DNA of 64,000 nucleotides from Pyrinomonadaceae bacterium (GTDB lineage Bacteria; Acidobacteriota; Blastocatellia; Pyrinomonadales; Pyrinomonadaceae): NCBI GenBank assembly GCA_021463165.1, contig JAJTWY010000001.1, positions 248,001 to 312,000 of the forward strand, read 5' to 3'. Shown piece by piece: positions 32,338 to 43,049 of this stretch (position 1 is its first letter; each line of letters starts with the position of its first letter). The notes under the pieces were generated by a model. It saw only the letters and a program-made list of their open reading frames with translations, ran no database searches and was not told where the DNA came from. The position numbers and the translations under genes were made by a program.

Positions 32338-34782
32338 TTAGCCTCGGGCCGCACGGATGATATCAGCAAAGACTCCTGCTGCCGTCACGTCGGCGCCGGC
32401 GCCCGCACCTTTAATGACGAGCGGCTGCTGCGAGTAGCGCTTGGTATAGAAGAGCACGGCGTTGTCCTTACCTGAAAGGGTAGCAAAGTTATGGTCGGGT
32501 CCTATCGATTGCAGGCCCACCGAGGCTTGTCCGTCACTGAACGAGGCGATGTATTTAAGTATCAGTCCCTGATTGCGGGCGTCGTCGAGCAAACGGCGGA
32601 AATGAGCTTCATTCCGTTCGAGTTCAACATAGAAATCATCCACGCTGCCCGCGAGGCAAGACTCGGGCAGGAATCCCCTATTCACTATTTCGTCCACCTC
32701 GATCCGATGGCCTGATTCGCGGGCGAGGATCAGGATCTTTCTTGCCACGTCGGTACCGGAAAGATCGAGACGCGGATCGGGCTCCGTGTAGCCTTCGTCC
32801 TGAGCCTGGCGAACAACGGCGGCGAACGAGCGCGTACCATCGTAGTTGTTAAAGACAAAATTCAATGTTCCCGAAAGCACGCCTTCAATCCGGTCAACCC
32901 GATCGCCACTACGGACCAGATCATTAAGCGTGTGGATGATCGGCAATCCGGCCCCGACATTTGTCTCAAAAAAGAAGTTGGTACCGTATTCCCGCGCCAG
33001 CTCTTTGTAGTTGGCGTATCGAGCGTATTCAGACGACGCAGCGATCTTGTTGCAGGCGATGACCGAAACGCTTTTCTGGAGGAGCTTCGGGTAATTATCG
33101 ACCACCGTCGGACTCGCGGTGAGGTCGACAAAGATCGAATTGCGAAGATTCTCCGCGATGATCGAGTCTGTAAACTCGGCGACGTTCGTCTCCGAGGCAG
33201 TCGGTAGCATTTCGCGGTAGCCTTCGAGATCTACGCCTTCGCTGTCGAGGATCGCACGTTTGCTGTTTGCAACGCCTACGACGCGAACGTTCAACCGCAG
33301 TTCTTCTGCGAGATGATCGGCTTGCGTTCGCAGTTGTTCAACGAGGCGACTGCCAACCGTCCCGACGCCCGCGACGTAAACGTTTATTTGTTTATTGCCG
33401 TCTGAGAAAAACGCTTCATGCAGTGTATTGACCGCCTTTCGGACGTTCTTCGACGAGATGATCGCAGAGATATTTCGCTCGCTCGATCCTTGGGCGATCG
33501 CATGAATGTTAATGCCGTTCTGGCCAAGGGTCGTGAACATCTTGCCGGAAATTCCGGTATGTTCCTTCATATTGTCCCCGACGAGAGCGAGGATCGAAAA
33601 GCCGTTTTCGACTTTCAGCGGTTCGATCCGGCCAACATTTATCTCATACTCGAACTCGCGATCGACAACACGTTTCGCAAGCTCTGCCGATCTTTCCTCG
33701 ATGGCGACGCATATAGAGTGTTCGGAGGAAGATTGGGTGATCAGGATCACGTTGATCTCAGCTCGCGAAAGCGCGTCGAAGAGGCGTTTTGAGAAGCCCG
33801 GGATCCCGATCATACCGCTGCCTTCGAGGCTAACGACCGTTATCTTGTCGATGCTCGTGATCCCGCGAACGATGTCAGTCCCGGCTTGGGATTCCGCTTC
33901 AACAAGCGTACCGGGGTCACTTGGTGCAAACGTATTCTTTACAAGCAGTGGAATGCCTTTCACCATCACGGGCTGGATCGTCGGTGGATAGATCACCTTC
34001 GCTCCGAAGTGCGACAGCTCCATAGCCTCGCGGTAGGTTATTCGGGGTATCTGTCGGACATGCCGGACAAACCGCGGGTCGGCGGTCATCATTCCCGAAA
34101 CGTCCGTCCATATCTCAAGAATGTCAGCGTCCACTGCGGCCGCGATTATCGCAGCCGTGTAATCCGATCCACCCCGGCCGAGCGTTGTCGTATGACCGCC
34201 CACATCCGAGCCGATAAAACCCGGAAAAATGCTGAGTTTCACGCTCGAAGCCGAAAATTGCTCCTTCAATCTCTGATTTGTTTCAGCAAAATCAACCGCA
34301 GCAAAACCGTGATTCGAATTGGTCCGGATGAACTGGCGACTGTCGAGCCATTCGTTTTCGACGCCTTCTGCCGCGAGCTTTGCAGCGACGATCTTCGTCG
34401 ATACGATCTCGCCAAAGCTTAGAATGCGGTCCAGTGTTTTCGGTGAAAGCTCGCGCACGAGACGAACACCTTCGCACAGATTTTCAAGCTCCGAAACCGT
34501 CGAATCGACAAAATCGCTGATCTCGGTGCATCCTTCTTCGCCAAAAAGCTCATGGATGGCTCGCGAATGCTTGTCCGCGATGTTGCTGAGTAGCTCGATA
34601 TAGCCGTCGTCGCCGCGTTCGGCGGTACGACCGGCCTCGATAAGTTGATCGGTCGTACCCTGCATCGCCGAGAGAACTACCGCACAGGGCCCTTCGCTAA
34701 GAGCTGCTCGGACGACACCGATGACTTGTTCCATGGTCGCGGCGCTGCCCACTGACGAGCCGCCGAACTTCATTACCTTCAT
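32338..34782 (-). CDS. thrA: bifunctional aspartate kinase / homoserine dehydrogenase I
   Basis: MKVMKFGGSSVGSAATMEQV kinase start, TTLGRGGSDYTAAIIAAAVDADILEIWTDVSG; C-terminal VGAGLPIIHTLNDLVRSGDRVDRIEGVLSGTLNFVFN. Confidence 0.96.
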   Translation of the reverse strand: MKVMKFGGSSVGSAATMEQVIGVVRAALSEGPCAVVLSAMQGTTDQLIEAGRTAERGDDGYIELLSNIADKHSRAIHELFGEEGCTEISDFVDSTVSELENLCEGVRLVRELSPKTLDRILSFGEIVSTKIVAAKLAAEGVENEWLDSRQFIRTNSNHGFAAVDFAETNQRLKEQFSASSVKLSIFPGFIGSDVGGHTTTLGRGGSDYTAAIIAAAVDADILEIWTDVSGMMTADPRFVRHVRQIPRITYREAMELSHFGAKVIYPPTIQPVMVKGIPLLVKNTFAPSDPGTLVEAESQAGTDIVRGITSIDKITVVSLEGSGMIGIPGFSKRLFDALSRAEINVILITQSSSEHSICVAIEERSAELAKRVVDREFEYEINVGRIEPLKVENGFSILALVGDNMKEHTGISGKMFTTLGQNGINIHAIAQGSSERNISAIISSKNVRKAVNTLHEAFFSDGNKQINVYVAGVGTVGSRLVEQLRTQADHLAEELRLNVRVVGVANSKRAILDSEGVDLEGYREMLPTASETNVAEFTDSIIAENLRNSIFVDLTASPTVVDNYPKLLQKSVSVIACNKIAASSEYARYANYKELAREYGTNFFFETNVGAGLPIIHTLNDLVRSGDRVDRIEGVLSGTLNFVFNNYDGTRSFAAVVRQAQDEGYTEPDPRLDLSGTDVARKILILARESGHRIEVDEIVNRGFLPESCLAGSVDDFYVELERNEAHFRRLLDDARNQGLILKYIASFSDGQASVGLQSIGPDHNFATLSGKDNAVLFYTKRYSQQPLVIKGAGAGADVTAAGVFADIIRAARG

Positions 34783-36071
34783 ATCTTACTGAACAAGAAT
34801 TCCTTGAGACGCGAATAATCGTTTGGAATCTCAATGCTTATTTTTTCTTTTTTATATAACTCGGCAATCCCGCCGGGAACCGAGCCCTGCGTGCCTAATA
34901 TCTCGACTACGCTGTCGAACTTTACCGGATGGGCTGTTTCGAGGAAGATCCCGCGTTGGTCCGGATGCTCCCGCAAGTGATCGGCAAGCGCGCGAAAGCC
35001 TACCGCTCCGTGTGGGTCGAGAATATAGTCATATTGCTCATAAACGTGACGCATTGTTTCGGCGGTGGTCTCATCCGAAACGCTCACAGCTTCGAGCTTC
35101 TCCTTCAGATCGACAAAATCGCTGCCGAGTATCTCAAGGATCCTAACGAAATTACTGGGGTTGCCGACGTCCATCGCGTTAGAGAGCGTTGCAATGGAGT
35201 CGCGGGGTTCGTAGTGCTCCGTTCTGAGGAACCGGGGCACCACGTCGTTCGCATTACAAGCCGCGATAAACTTGCTAGCGGGCAAACCCGTGGTGTGAGC
35301 GAGGATTCCCGATGCGATATTGCCAAAGTTGCCGCTCGGAACGCTGAATACCGGCGGCGAGCCCTCCCATTGCTGGAGCGCGTAGAAGTAATAGAACTGC
35401 TGCGGCAGCCAACGGGCTACATTGATCGAATTCGCTGATGTCAGGTGTACCCGGGAGTTGAGATCGACGTCCGCGAGGGCCGTCTTGGCAAGCGCCTGGC
35501 AGTCATCAAAATCACCCTGTAATTCCAATGTAGTTACATTACCGCCGAGGGTTGTCAACTGTAATTCTTGGATCTTGCTTACCTTTCCCCTTGGATATAG
35601 GATGACGACCTCGACATTTTCGACGCCGTGAAATCCGGCAGCGACCGCACCTCCCGTATCGCCCGATGTCGCCACGATCACTACCGTCTTCTCATTCCTT
35701 CCTCGCGAAAAATACCCGAGGCATCTGCTCATAAACCGAGCCCCAACATCCTTGAAAGCGAGTGTCGGCCCGTGGAAGAGTTCCAGCGCCCAGATCGATT
35801 CAGTCACGCCGATCAGCGGAAAATCAAAATCGACGGTTTCGCTGCAGATCTCGAAAAGGCTTCGGTCATCGATGTCGCCGGCTACGAATGGCCGGATCGT
35901 CTCGAACGCAATGTCTTCCTTCGACTTCCCGGCGAGATGGCCGAGGAACGCGACCGAATGCGTCGGTATCTCTGACGGGAAGTACAATCCTCTGTCCGCC
36001 GGCTGGCCGGTGAGAACAGCGTCGCGGAATGAAACATGAGGTGACGTACGGTTTGTGCTAAAGTAGTGCAT
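34779..36071 (-). CDS. thrC: threonine synthase
   Basis: WALELFHGPTLAFKDVGARFMSRCL, VATSGDTGGAVAAGFHG; overlaps thrA start by 4 nt. Confidence 0.95.
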   Translation of the reverse strand: MHYFSTNRTSPHVSFRDAVLTGQPADRGLYFPSEIPTHSVAFLGHLAGKSKEDIAFETIRPFVAGDIDDRSLFEICSETVDFDFPLIGVTESIWALELFHGPTLAFKDVGARFMSRCLGYFSRGRNEKTVVIVATSGDTGGAVAAGFHGVENVEVVILYPRGKVSKIQELQLTTLGGNVTTLELQGDFDDCQALAKTALADVDLNSRVHLTSANSINVARWLPQQFYYFYALQQWEGSPPVFSVPSGNFGNIASGILAHTTGLPASKFIAACNANDVVPRFLRTEHYEPRDSIATLSNAMDVGNPSNFVRILEILGSDFVDLKEKLEAVSVSDETTAETMRHVYEQYDYILDPHGAVGFRALADHLREHPDQRGIFLETAHPVKFDSVVEILGTQGSVPGGIAELYKKEKISIEIPNDYSRLKEFLFSKI

Positions 36072-36187
36072 CGAAAGCTCGCTTTACGTCTTGCCCTGTA
36101 CGCCACGCTATAAACATTCTCTGTTATATTTTCGCGGCTAGCATAAGCAAAACTTGATGATAATACGGCGCGGGCGTTTTTAGAAGT

Positions 36188-37108
36188 ATGGATGAAATCA
36201 GCGTCTTATCTCCGGCAACCGTCGCGAACGTCGTTTGCGGATTTGACTGTCTGGGCTTTGCCCTTGGCGAACCATGCGATGAGATGACGGTTCGAAAGAT
36301 CGCCGAACGGGAGATAAGGATCATCAATCACGACGATTTTGGCCTTCCGACTGAGCCGGACCGGAACGTTGCCGGTGTTGCTTTGAGCGCGTTTGTTGAC
36401 GCGGCAGGTCTCGATCACGGTTTTGAGGTTGAAAGCACCAAGAAGATCATGCCGGGCAGCGGGATCGGCTCTTCAGCTGCGAGTGCGTGTGGTGTCGTGG
36501 TCGCGGCAAATATGCTGACCGGCGATAGATTTACCAATGTCGAGCTCGTCGAGCTTGCAATGGCTGGCGAGGCCCTTGCTTCGGGTTCGCGCCATGCGGA
36601 CAATCTCGCGCCGTGTATCTTCGGTGGGTTTACGCTTGTGCGTTCGACCGAGCCTCTCGATATCGTCGAGATCGATTTCCCGCCGCTTTATGCCACGATC
36701 ATTCATCCGCAGATCGAGATCAAGACCAGTGATGCCCGTGCGATGCTGCCAAAGGAGGTGCCTCTGAGAAACGCGATCCGGAACTGGAGCAATCTCGGCG
36801 CCCTCGTTGCCGCACTATCTACGGGGGACTTCGCGTTGATCGCCCGCTCGCTTGAAGACGCGATCGTCGAGCCGGTCCGCAAGTCGTTGATACCGGGGTT
36901 CGACGAAGTAAAGGCGGCCTGCCTCGATGCCGGGGCGCTTGGCGGCGGCATCTCGGGCTCCGGGCCGTCTGTTTTTATGCTTAGCAGGACCAATGAGGTG
37001 GCGAAGCGAGTCGGCGAAGCGATGTCCAGGGTCTTTGAGCAAACAAAGATCGGGCATAAGATCCACGTTTCGCCAATACAGCGGTCTGGTGTGCGGCCCG
37101 CCGTCTGA
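36188..37108 (+). CDS. thrB: homoserine kinase
   Basis: SPATVANVVCGFDCLGFAL, MPGSGIGSSAASACGVVVAANML GHMP kinase motif. Confidence 0.93.
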   Translation: MDEISVLSPATVANVVCGFDCLGFALGEPCDEMTVRKIAEREIRIINHDDFGLPTEPDRNVAGVALSAFVDAAGLDHGFEVESTKKIMPGSGIGSSAASACGVVVAANMLTGDRFTNVELVELAMAGEALASGSRHADNLAPCIFGGFTLVRSTEPLDIVEIDFPPLYATIIHPQIEIKTSDARAMLPKEVPLRNAIRNWSNLGALVAALSTGDFALIARSLEDAIVEPVRKSLIPGFDEVKAACLDAGALGGGISGSGPSVFMLSRTNEVAKRVGEAMSRVFEQTKIGHKIHVSPIQRSGVRPAV

Positions 37109-37151
37109 AATTCTCTTTTTATTACGGTCAAAATTGGTAAGATATTGAGTA

Positions 37152-39410
37152 ATGCTCACGCGCGAACTGGAAGAAACACTGAGCTACGCCGTTAACGAGG
37201 CGATCCGACACCGGCACGAGTACGTGACGCTCGAGCATTTGCTGTTCGCGCTTTTGGAAGACACAACGGCCCGGGAGGTTCTGTTCAGTTGCGGGGCCGA
37301 CATTGAGGAGCTTGGGCGCGCCCTGCAAGAATACTTCGAGACCGTTATTGAAAAGCTTCCGCCCGGAACGAATGTTCCTCCCGAGTGGACGCCTGCGTTC
37401 CAAGCAACGATCAACTACGCATTGCTTCAGGCGCAGGGTAGCGGCCAAACGACGGTCGACGGCGGCAATATAGTTGCTTCGCTCTATCAGAATGAACGAT
37501 CGCATGCGGTATATCTGTTACTACAGCAAGGCGTGACAAGATTCGATGTCTTGAACTATCTTGCCCACGGAATATCAAAGATCGATTTCGGCGAACCATT
37601 CCTTCCGTTTCCGGATGATCTAGATGATGACGGGGATGAGTTTGACGAGGATGATCCACGGCCGCGAAAGAGTCCGCTTGAGAGTTTCACCGTCGAGCTT
37701 GTGGAAAGGGCTGCAGCGGGCCAGATCGATCCTATCGTCGGCCGAACGGCCGAGATCGAACGCACGATACAGGTCCTATGTCGGCGCAAGAAGAATAATC
37801 CGCTTTACGTCGGCGAGCCGGGCGTCGGAAAGACCGCACTTGCGGAGGGCCTGGCGCTGAAGATCAGCGAAGGGCAGGTTCCCGAAGTTCTGCAGGGAGC
37901 CAAAGTCTTCGCACTCGACATGGGCGCCGTTCTTGCAGGCACCCGTTATCGCGGCGATTTTGAGCAGCGCTTTAAGGCAATAATCAGCGAGATCAAGCAG
38001 GAACCGAACGCTATCCTTTTTATCGACGAGATCCATACGATCGTTGGGGCGGGATCGGTGTCGGGCGGTTCGATGGATGCCTCGAACATTCTAAAGCCGG
38101 CACTAGCGGCAGGAGAGCTCCGCTGCATAGGTTCGACCACACATGCAGAATACAAGGCGGCTTTTGATCGCGATCGAGCATTGGCCCGCCGTTTTCAAAG
38201 GATCGATATCAACGAACCGAGCGTTGATGAGACCTACCAGATCTTGAAAGGCCTCAAGAGATTCTACGAGTCTCACCACGGTGTAAAGTATTCGAACGAA
38301 TCGCTGAAGACCGCTTCTGAGCTCGCCGGGAAGTACATTAACGACCGCTTTTTGCCGGACAAGGCGATCGATGTCATCGACGAGGTCGGAGCATCGATCA
38401 AGCTTCTTTCCCCGAATCGGCGTCCGAAAAAGGTCTCGGTCCAGATGGTCGAGAATACTATCGCCCGTATGGCGAAGATCCCGCCGAAGACGGTGGTTGC
38501 GGATGAAAAAGCTCGTCTGAAAACCCTCCGCGAAGATATAAAGAAAGTGATCTTCGGCCAGGATGACGCTATTGATGCCATCGTGGATGCTATCCAGATC
38601 TCACGGGCCGGCCTGGGTCATCAGACCAAGCCAGTCGGTTCGTTCCTTTTCTCGGGCCCGACGGGGGTTGGAAAGACCGAGGTCTCGAAGCAGCTTTCTG
38701 AGGTACTCGGCGTTGAATTTATTCGTTTTGATATGTCCGAGTACGCTGAGCCGCACACGGTCTCGCGACTGATAGGCGCACCGCCGGGCTACGTCGGCTA
38801 CGACCAAGGGGGATTACTTACCGAAGCGATAATGCGGACCCCGCATGCGGTGCTCGTCCTCGATGAGATCGAAAAGGCCCATCCAAATCTTTTCAACCTG
38901 CTGCTGCAGGTTATGGACAATGCTACCTTGACCGACAATAACGGAAAAAAGGCGGATTTTCGCAACGTCATTTTGATAATGACCACCAACGCTGGTGCAC
39001 GTGAGCTTTCTTCCGGCGGTGTCGGCTTCAGGAATGCGTCCGAAACAAAAGGAAGTGCAAAGGGTGCGATCGAGCGAACATTTACGCCGGAATTCCGCAA
39101 CCGCCTTGACGCATGGGTCGCCTTTAAGCCGCTGGACAAAGCAGTCATCAAGCTTATCGTTGATAAGTTCATCAATGAACTCAACGGCCAGCTTGCCGAA
39201 AAGCGAGTCCTTGTGAGGCTTACCGATGATGCCCGCGAATGGCTTGCCGATCACGGTTTTGACGCCCGCTATGGTGCAAGGCCGATGTCGCGGCTTATCC
39301 ATGACAAGATAAAACAGCCGCTCGCGAGCGAGATCCTGTTTGGCAAACTGACTAACGGTGGAAGTGTAGAGGTTCGTACCGATCCCGAAGGACTTCTGCT
39401 CGATCTTTAG
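37152..39410 (+). CDS. clpA: ATP-dependent Clp protease ATP-binding subunit ClpA
   Basis: N-domain REL..TLSYAVNEAIRHRHEYVTLEHLLFALLED; two AAA+ modules (GEPGVGKTALAEGLAL; FSGPTGVGKTEVSKQLSE). Confidence 0.95.
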   Translation: MLTRELEETLSYAVNEAIRHRHEYVTLEHLLFALLEDTTAREVLFSCGADIEELGRALQEYFETVIEKLPPGTNVPPEWTPAFQATINYALLQAQGSGQTTVDGGNIVASLYQNERSHAVYLLLQQGVTRFDVLNYLAHGISKIDFGEPFLPFPDDLDDDGDEFDEDDPRPRKSPLESFTVELVERAAAGQIDPIVGRTAEIERTIQVLCRRKKNNPLYVGEPGVGKTALAEGLALKISEGQVPEVLQGAKVFALDMGAVLAGTRYRGDFEQRFKAIISEIKQEPNAILFIDEIHTIVGAGSVSGGSMDASNILKPALAAGELRCIGSTTHAEYKAAFDRDRALARRFQRIDINEPSVDETYQILKGLKRFYESHHGVKYSNESLKTASELAGKYINDRFLPDKAIDVIDEVGASIKLLSPNRRPKKVSVQMVENTIARMAKIPPKTVVADEKARLKTLREDIKKVIFGQDDAIDAIVDAIQISRAGLGHQTKPVGSFLFSGPTGVGKTEVSKQLSEVLGVEFIRFDMSEYAEPHTVSRLIGAPPGYVGYDQGGLLTEAIMRTPHAVLVLDEIEKAHPNLFNLLLQVMDNATLTDNNGKKADFRNVILIMTTNAGARELSSGGVGFRNASETKGSAKGAIERTFTPEFRNRLDAWVAFKPLDKAVIKLIVDKFINELNGQLAEKRVLVRLTDDAREWLADHGFDARYGARPMSRLIHDKIKQPLASEILFGKLTNGGSVEVRTDPEGLLLDL

Positions 39411-39431
39411 TTCGCTTCTCCCGAAACCGAC

Positions 39432-40823
39432 CTATTCTTCCTCATCGAGTGTCATTTCGCTGATCTTGCCCTCCGGATCGAAGGCTGTGCGCCAGAGATG
39501 GACGCGTTTTTGTGTCCTAACGCGATAAGAAAAGCGTTCTCGTCCGTCGATGATCTCTTTTCCGACCAGATCGATGGCCTGTATCCTGCCGTGAAATGCG
39601 AGACGCGAATTGACCTCTTTTGCCCTCGTCGTCGAAATATTTCGTATCAATGTAGCGGACATCAACGAAGCATCAGGCGAATTGGCAAGCCGCGATGAAA
39701 GCGCCGATCTGAACTTCTGACTCCGCAGAGGATCATCTCCGATCGCCTTCATCGAGTTTAGTGACATCGTCGGGATATAGAATTTTGCGATCCGGTTAGC
39801 GATACTTGCGGACAGGCCGCTTTCGCCGGTATTTGATAGCACGATGATCGAAAGCCCGTCATCCACATAGCGGTTGTTGACGGAATTGAACCCCGAGGTT
39901 TGGCCAGTGTGGCCGATGACTTTGTGGCCGCGTATCTCCGAGAGCCGCCAGCCGAAGCCGTAGATCGACCGTTCGCCGTTGTTGAATGTGTAGGCTTTCC
40001 ACCATTCGGCACGACTCGCAGGCGTGAGAAAGGCTCGACCGTTCAACGCCGCATCCCATTTCGTCATATCTTCGATGGTCGAGACGATGGTACCGGCGCC
40101 CAACAAGTCGGTCAGATCCCAGTCGCGGCCTGCATAGCGGTTTCCACGCCATTCATAGCCGACCGCGCGGTTCGGGATCAAGTATTCAGGATCACGATCG
40201 GTAGTCGAGTTCATTCCGAGCGGACGGAAGATGCGCTCGCGCATAAATTCGATGAACGGCTTGCCCGAAACGGCTTCAATGACGTACGCGAGTATGGTAA
40301 ACCCGCTGTTGCTGTAGATGTTCCGGTCACCCGGCGTGTACTCAAGCGGATAGGGACTAAGTTTCCTGAGAAAATCGCCCACCCTTTGCCGTTTGATCAG
40401 CTCAAACCCATCGAGACTTGAGTAACTTTTTACACCGGATGAGTGCGTCAGCAGATGGCGTATTGTCACCGGCCTCCAAGATTCGGGCGTGCCCGCAATA
40501 TATTTCGACACTGGCTCATCAAGCCCTACCTTGCCGTCCTCGACCAGCAGCATTATCGCTGCCGCCGTCATCTGTTTTGAGACCGAACCGATCTCAAAAG
40601 CGGTCGTTGTCGTGACCGGAACACCAAATTCGATGCTCGCCAGTCCATAGCCCTTCATTTTTACCACTCGGCCTTTGTGAATGACCGCTAACGCAGCCCC
40701 CGGAATATGCCGCTCGGCTAATGTCGCGCGCATTAGGTCGTCCACCCGATCCGCCCGAACGGTTTGGAAAAGAATGACGAAACTAGTTACAAGAATGAAC
40801 GCAAAACATCGGCAGTTTTTCAT
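39432..40823 (-). CDS. beta-lactamase-fold serine hydrolase, secreted
   Basis: FEIGSVSKQMTAAAIMLLVEDGKVGLDEPVSKY (SxxK), YSNSGFTIL (YxN); likely start MKNCRCFAFILVTSFVILF at 40823. Confidence 0.88.
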   Translation of the reverse strand: MKNCRCFAFILVTSFVILFQTVRADRVDDLMRATLAERHIPGAALAVIHKGRVVKMKGYGLASIEFGVPVTTTTAFEIGSVSKQMTAAAIMLLVEDGKVGLDEPVSKYIAGTPESWRPVTIRHLLTHSSGVKSYSSLDGFELIKRQRVGDFLRKLSPYPLEYTPGDRNIYSNSGFTILAYVIEAVSGKPFIEFMRERIFRPLGMNSTTDRDPEYLIPNRAVGYEWRGNRYAGRDWDLTDLLGAGTIVSTIEDMTKWDAALNGRAFLTPASRAEWWKAYTFNNGERSIYGFGWRLSEIRGHKVIGHTGQTSGFNSVNNRYVDDGLSIIVLSNTGESGLSASIANRIAKFYIPTMSLNSMKAIGDDPLRSQKFRSALSSRLANSPDASLMSATLIRNISTTRAKEVNSRLAFHGRIQAIDLVGKEIIDGRERFSYRVRTQKRVHLWRTAFDPEGKISEMTLDEEE

Positions 40824-40848
40824 CAGATGATCAATGTAGTTTGCACAT

Positions 40849-42969
40849 CTATTCAAGATTTTCGAGCAGAATGGCATCATTATCCTGTCGGCCCCGTGCG
40901 AGAGCAAGAGTTTTCTGGTCGGGTGACCAACACATGTCGAAGATGCGGGCCGCAGGGATCTCGGCGAGAAGCCGGGCAGGAGAGCTGCCGTCGGTTGACA
41001 TCCGCCATATCTTTGCGCCGCCCGGTCGATTCTCCGCATAGTCAAGGCTCATCCCGTTTTCCGAGAAGGTTATAGCCGACATTTGGATATCAACCTTGAT
41101 CGTCCTTAGTTCTCCGGTCCCAAGGTTTAGAAAATTTATTTCGGTGGTATTTGTTGCCGAACCTTCGCTTTGCGATCGAAAGGCCAGAGTCTTGCCGACT
41201 GGCGAGAGGGCGAGGAAGCCTTCTGGGGCTGTCTTCCCCTGCTGGGTTATCATTTCGCGTGTTCCGTCGGCGATTGACTGCCGCCAGATCACGTTCGATC
41301 TCGGGTGCCGCGAGATGTAGTAGAGATCGGCTCCGTCAGGCGAGACGACTGGAAGAAAATCGAGCTCTTCCTTATCCGTCGTGAGCTGCGTCGGGTTCGA
41401 GCCGTCGATATTCGAACGCCAGATCTTTCTTCGGCCGCTGCGTGTCGATTCGTAGAAAACAAACTTGCCGTCGGCAGAGATGAATGGATTCTCGTTATTC
41501 ATCCCGGCGTTTTCAGTTAGCTGCCGCCGAACGCCGCTTTCCGGCTCAACGGACCAGATATCGATGTTTCCTGTTATTCGCGAGGCATAGAGGATGCTTC
41601 CATCTGCGGCCAAGGCAATGCCTGCGTTGCCATCGCGGTTGAGGTTGCCATATGTTATCTGCTTCTGGTTTGATAGCGCATCCACTGGGGCGGTCCAGAT
41701 ATGCGAGTGGATCGAATACTGGCGTGCAACCAGCCGTTTACCATCCGCAGATACAGAGAGGTTGCGGTAAATGTTCAGATCGTTTGTGATGCGGCTTGGT
41801 TCACCGCCGTCTATAGGAAGTCGATAGAGCTGAAAAAAGCGATTGTCTTCTCGTCCCGTCACAACCAGCGATCGGCCATGCGGGAGCCAGCCGAGCTGCT
41901 CGATCTGAACGAACTGCGGCGTCTCGAGCCGGGTCGCTTCGCCTGAAGCGACGTCGACAAGGACTATCTTCGAGACATTGCCGCGTTCCGGAGTCTGTTC
42001 GACGATCGCGATCTGCCCACCATTCGGTGAGAACGCCGGATAGCCGCTCCGGTAGATGGTGTAGGGCAGGTTCCTGCTCAGGATCTTGCGTTCCTGGCCA
42101 GTGTTCCTTTCTCGCAGGATCACGGCCCACTCACCTTCCTTCGGATAGAAGCGAACAAAAGCAAGATCAGATCCGTCAGAAGATTCGCCGACACCACTCC
42201 AAACCTTATCAGCGATCAGCCTCGGCGTTCCCCCAAATCGCGAGACCTGATACAAATTGCCGTCGGCATCGAAACTTTCTTCGTCACGAAAATAGATCGA
42301 TTCTCCTTCACTTGAAAATTGCAGGTTGCCGAACTTCTTATGACCCGGAATCTCAAGTTTGACGTTGCTCCCCGTCGCTATGTCCTGCAGGTAGAGCGAA
42401 TCCCCCCGGACATACGCAAACGATTTGCCGTCCGGTGAGATCACCGGAAAACTAATATCGCCCGAAAAGGTCAGTCGCTTAAAATTGACCTTCTCGACCG
42501 GAGCCGAGTCCTTTGTGATCAAGTATCTGGCGACGAGCTGTGATGAAACCGCGACCAACCCGATCACCGCGCACACGATCAGAGCCGGCCGCAGAAGTCG
42601 CGGCCACTGGCGGTGCGCCGTGTTCTGAGGTTCAAAAGCCGGCGTATCAGGGACCGCTGGGACGGCAAGGCGATATCCGCGCTTTGGGATCGTTTCGACG
42701 TAATTCGTTCCATTAGACGTACGGCCCAAAGTTCGGCGGAGCAGATAGATGCTCTGGGTCAGGTTGCTCTCCTCGACGAACGAATCGGGCCAAACAGCGC
42801 TCATCAACTCTTCCTTTGAGACGACAGAGCCTGGCTCCTCAACGAGCAGGCAAAGGACTTCAAGAACTTTTGACGGAAGATTGACCATCTCGCCGTCGCG
42901 CCTCAATATCCTTTCGGCCGGACTGAACGAGTAATCACCGAATCTGACTTTTTGCGTAGCTTCTTCCAC
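40849..42969 (-). CDS. winged-helix (OmpR/CadC-type) DNA-binding protein with C-terminal TolB/WD40-like propeller
   Basis: N-term LPSKVLEVLCLLVEEPGSVVSKEELMSAVWPDSFVEESNLTQSIYLLRRTLG; one TM; repeated FSPNGG/ISPDGK/SADGK propeller motifs. Confidence 0.92.
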   Translation of the reverse strand: MEEATQKVRFGDYSFSPAERILRRDGEMVNLPSKVLEVLCLLVEEPGSVVSKEELMSAVWPDSFVEESNLTQSIYLLRRTLGRTSNGTNYVETIPKRGYRLAVPAVPDTPAFEPQNTAHRQWPRLLRPALIVCAVIGLVAVSSQLVARYLITKDSAPVEKVNFKRLTFSGDISFPVISPDGKSFAYVRGDSLYLQDIATGSNVKLEIPGHKKFGNLQFSSEGESIYFRDEESFDADGNLYQVSRFGGTPRLIADKVWSGVGESSDGSDLAFVRFYPKEGEWAVILRERNTGQERKILSRNLPYTIYRSGYPAFSPNGGQIAIVEQTPERGNVSKIVLVDVASGEATRLETPQFVQIEQLGWLPHGRSLVVTGREDNRFFQLYRLPIDGGEPSRITNDLNIYRNLSVSADGKRLVARQYSIHSHIWTAPVDALSNQKQITYGNLNRDGNAGIALAADGSILYASRITGNIDIWSVEPESGVRRQLTENAGMNNENPFISADGKFVFYESTRSGRRKIWRSNIDGSNPTQLTTDKEELDFLPVVSPDGADLYYISRHPRSNVIWRQSIADGTREMITQQGKTAPEGFLALSPVGKTLAFRSQSEGSATNTTEINFLNLGTGELRTIKVDIQMSAITFSENGMSLDYAENRPGGAKIWRMSTDGSSPARLLAEIPAARIFDMCWSPDQKTLALARGRQDNDAILLENLE

Positions 42970-42977
42970 TCCAGAAG

Positions 42978-43013
42978 GTCCGATTGAGAAAAAATTGAGA
43001 TTTTTCTTAGGAC
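42978..43013. promoter_or_regulatory. imperfect palindrome just upstream of the winged-helix regulator start
   Basis: GTCC-GATTG-AGAAAAA...TTTTTCT-TA-GGAC. Confidence 0.4.
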
Positions 43014-43049
43014 ATAAACCTCCAGTAGCCGCGAAAATCCGAGCTTACC

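Noticed and set aside
31019-40823. Two beta-lactamase-fold proteins as antibiotic-resistance enzymes
   Set aside because: SxxK and YxN-like motifs are shared with many esterases and peptidases; no specific evidence of beta-lactam hydrolysis.
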